Source: Syntrophomonadaceae bacterium (lineage in GTDB: Bacteria; Bacillota_D; Dethiobacteria; DTU022; UBA8154). From it: a stretch of 6,454 bases of DNA. Below, in pieces: positions 5,604 through 6,454 of this stretch. Where the stretch lies: assembly GCA_007120815.1 (NCBI GenBank), contig SKMY01000208.1:1-6454 (forward strand), written 5' to 3'. Position 1 is the first letter of the stretch, and every line of letters begins with the position of its first letter. Made by a program: the position numbers and the translations under genes. The notes below the pieces were generated by a model that saw only the letters and a list, made by a program, of their open reading frames with translations, did no database searches and was not told where the DNA came from.

Positions 5604-5839
5604 TTGCCCTACTTGATTTCCTGCTGCTTACCTTTTTAATCGTCTGTGCAATTGCAGTGGCACGCATCCGGGACTTAATCAGTGCGGTTGTAATTTTTGC
5701 ATCGTACAGTCTTGTTATGGCCATCATCTGGCAGATGCTTGGTGCCCCGGATATCGCCATAACCGAGGCGGCCCTGGGTGGCGGGGTGACATCTTTCTTA
5801 TTTATTGCCACGATTAGCAAGACAAAACGCATGGAATAG
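5600..5839 (+). CDS. MbhD/DUF4040 family antiporter subunit (MrpA C-terminal-like domain)
   Basis: This 79-residue membrane protein has three hydrophobic segments (about 4-22, 27-46, 57-72). The conserved core GAPDIAITEAALGGGV (48-63), with Asp51 and Glu56, marks the MbhD/DUF4040 family. The same region is found near the C-terminus of the large MrpA subunit of conventional Mrp antiporters. Here it is an independent gene, as in archaeal membrane-bound hydrogenase (mbhD) and related split antiporters. It begins with TTG, overlapping the mrpG stop as TTGA. The first internal Met (residue 40) would remove half the protein, so TTG is the sensible start. In the complex it is expected to sit in the membrane beside the antiporter-like subunits. 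The family call is good and its exact role in ion movement is inferred. Confidence 0.88.
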   Translation: MIALLDFLLLTFLIVCAIAVARIRDLISAVVIFASYSLVMAIIWQMLGAPDIAITEAALGGGVTSFLFIATISKTKRME

Positions 5840-5958
5840 GGAAGAAAAACCTATTTCTATACCCTGTTGTGACCCTGTAGGGCCTTGGCGGTTAATCTGT
5901 TCTTTGAGGCCCATAAAAGCCCGGTTGCTGGCATCTTATTGATTGGGAGGGAAACGCG
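5840..5958 (+). other. Non-coding spacer between the MbhD-like and MbhE-like genes
   Basis: No gene is seen in these 119 bases. A 6-bp inverted repeat, GGGCCT (5880-5885) and AGGCCC (5907-5912), encloses 21 bases. There is no T-tract, so a terminator is not supported. The right end holds the ribosome binding site of the next gene. Confidence 0.5.
5945..5950 (+). promoter_or_regulatory. Ribosome binding site for the TTG-started MbhE-like gene
   Basis: GGGAGG lies 8 bases before the TTG at 5959 and supports this non-ATG start. Confidence 0.75.
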
Positions 5959-6306
5959 TTGGAAATACATCCCTTAATCGGTGTAGGGCTCATACTGCTT
6001 GTTGCATATGTCTTTTTTTACTTGCCCGGAAATAAGATCCGGCAGGTTCTTACGTTGGTTGTCCTGCTCATGATCGGCTTTGCCCTGGTTATAACGGTGG
6101 CGGAAATGCCTGAGTTTGGGGCCGCCGATGCGCCTGTGCAAAACGAGGTGGCTGCCCGGTATATCGAGCAAACCACAGAAGATACCGGGGCAGTAAACGC
6201 CATTTCGGCTATCATTATGGATTACCGTGCTTTTGACACCCTGGGCGAAGTAACCGTGCTTTTTGTGGCCATCGCAGCAGCGCTGGCCAATTTGAAAGCC
6301 CATTAG
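5959..6306 (+). CDS. MbhE-like antiporter subunit (MrpA C-terminal-like)
   Basis: This 115-residue membrane protein has hydrophobic segments at about 5-22, 28-48 and 95-111. A polar loop (49-78) lies between the second and third. The stretch AVNAISAIIMDYRAFDTLGE (78-97) followed by VTVL matches the pattern VNxIxxDxRxxDTxGE of MbhE and of the extreme C-terminal part of MrpA. With the preceding gene it therefore supplies, as separate proteins, what conventional Mrp systems carry at the end of MrpA. The start is a TTG with a good ribosome binding site. No ATG occurs before residue 38, and starting there would delete the first membrane segment. In Mbh-type clusters the next gene is an MrpB homologue, which would lie beyond the window. 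Some databases may call it MrpB/MnhB-related, but the motif fits MbhE better. Confidence 0.85.
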   Translation: MEIHPLIGVGLILLVAYVFFYLPGNKIRQVLTLVVLLMIGFALVITVAEMPEFGAADAPVQNEVAARYIEQTTEDTGAVNAISAIIMDYRAFDTLGEVTVLFVAIAAALANLKAH

Positions 6307-6454
6307 TATAAAATGGAGTTTCCGCTTCCCCGGTATCGGCTCCGGCTGCTCTTCGCGGAAAGCGCCAGGGCTTAAGTTCAAGCTTCCCGCCGGCCGACCT
6401 GCAAACTTAAGCGTCCTGCTACGGTTGCAGGCGGCGGGCGTCCATGCCCGCCGG
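6307..6454 (+). other. GC-rich non-coding region with overlapping inverted repeats
   Basis: No gene is seen after the MbhE-like stop. Several inverted repeats occur: TTTCCGC/GCGGAAA (6319-6325 with 6355-6361), GCTTAAGTT/AACTTAAGC (6370-6378 with 6404-6412), and CGGCGGGC/GCCCGCCG (6432-6439 with 6446-6453, loop of six). A competing pairing joins CCCGCCG and CCTGCAA (6386-6392, 6398-6404) to 6425-6438. No T-tract follows in the visible part, so a terminator is not supported. The stretch may be a repeat element or a structured mRNA segment inside the operon, and it is cut by the window edge. Confidence 0.5.

Noticed and set aside
4365..6306. Naming the cluster a membrane-bound hydrogenase
   Set aside because: Only antiporter-type subunits are visible. 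No hydrogenase large or small subunit with its nickel-binding cysteines is in the window.
6432..6453. The GC-rich hairpin as a rho-independent terminator
   Set aside because: No T-tract is visible after the stem before the window ends, and the operon is expected to continue downstream.

Overview
The window looks like a chromosomal stretch from an anaerobic bacterium, most likely a clostridial Bacillota (Firmicute). The evidence is the Rnf gene order D-G-E-A-B, a long RnfB rich in Fe-S motifs, strong GGAGG-type ribosome binding sites before nearly every gene, use of TTG starts, and roughly balanced GC content. Genus-level placement is not possible from this sequence alone. All genes that can be supported lie on the + strand.

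Region 1 (1-3433) is the 3' part of an Rnf operon: rnfD (5' end outside the window), rnfG, rnfE, rnfA and rnfB, tightly packed. Rnf is a membrane complex that couples electron flow between reduced ferredoxin and NAD+ to Na+ or H+ export. RnfG is unusual because it carries two FMN-binding domains in tandem, each with its own SGAT flavinylation motif. The RnfD fragment has a serine where the flavin-carrying threonine is expected.

Region 2 (3434-3873) is non-coding. It holds small repeats, a clear rho-independent terminator closing the Rnf operon (3525-3572), a long nested palindromic element with perfect 27-bp arms (3577-3692) and an AT-rich leader before the next gene.

Region 3 (3874-6306) is a second gene group. 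It starts with moaC (molybdenum cofactor synthesis), whose stop overlaps the start of mrpE. Then come mrpF, mrpG, a small MbhD/DUF4040 protein and an MbhE-like protein. The last two correspond to the C-terminal part of MrpA, made here as separate small proteins. The order E-F-G-MbhD-MbhE is the same as the antiporter module of archaeal membrane-bound hydrogenases (mbhA to mbhE). The cluster probably continues with mrpB, mrpC and mrpD-like genes beyond the window. Whether it is a stand-alone Na+/H+ antiporter or part of a hydrogenase/formate hydrogenlyase-type complex cannot be decided here.

Region 4 (6307-6454) has no gene and contains GC-rich inverted repeats that can form alternative hairpins.

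Taken together, the window pairs a ferredoxin-driven ion pump (Rnf) with an ion antiporter module, which suggests a cell that manages linked Na+ and H+ gradients. The moaC link hints at a molybdenum or tungsten enzyme such as formate dehydrogenase, but none is present in the window.
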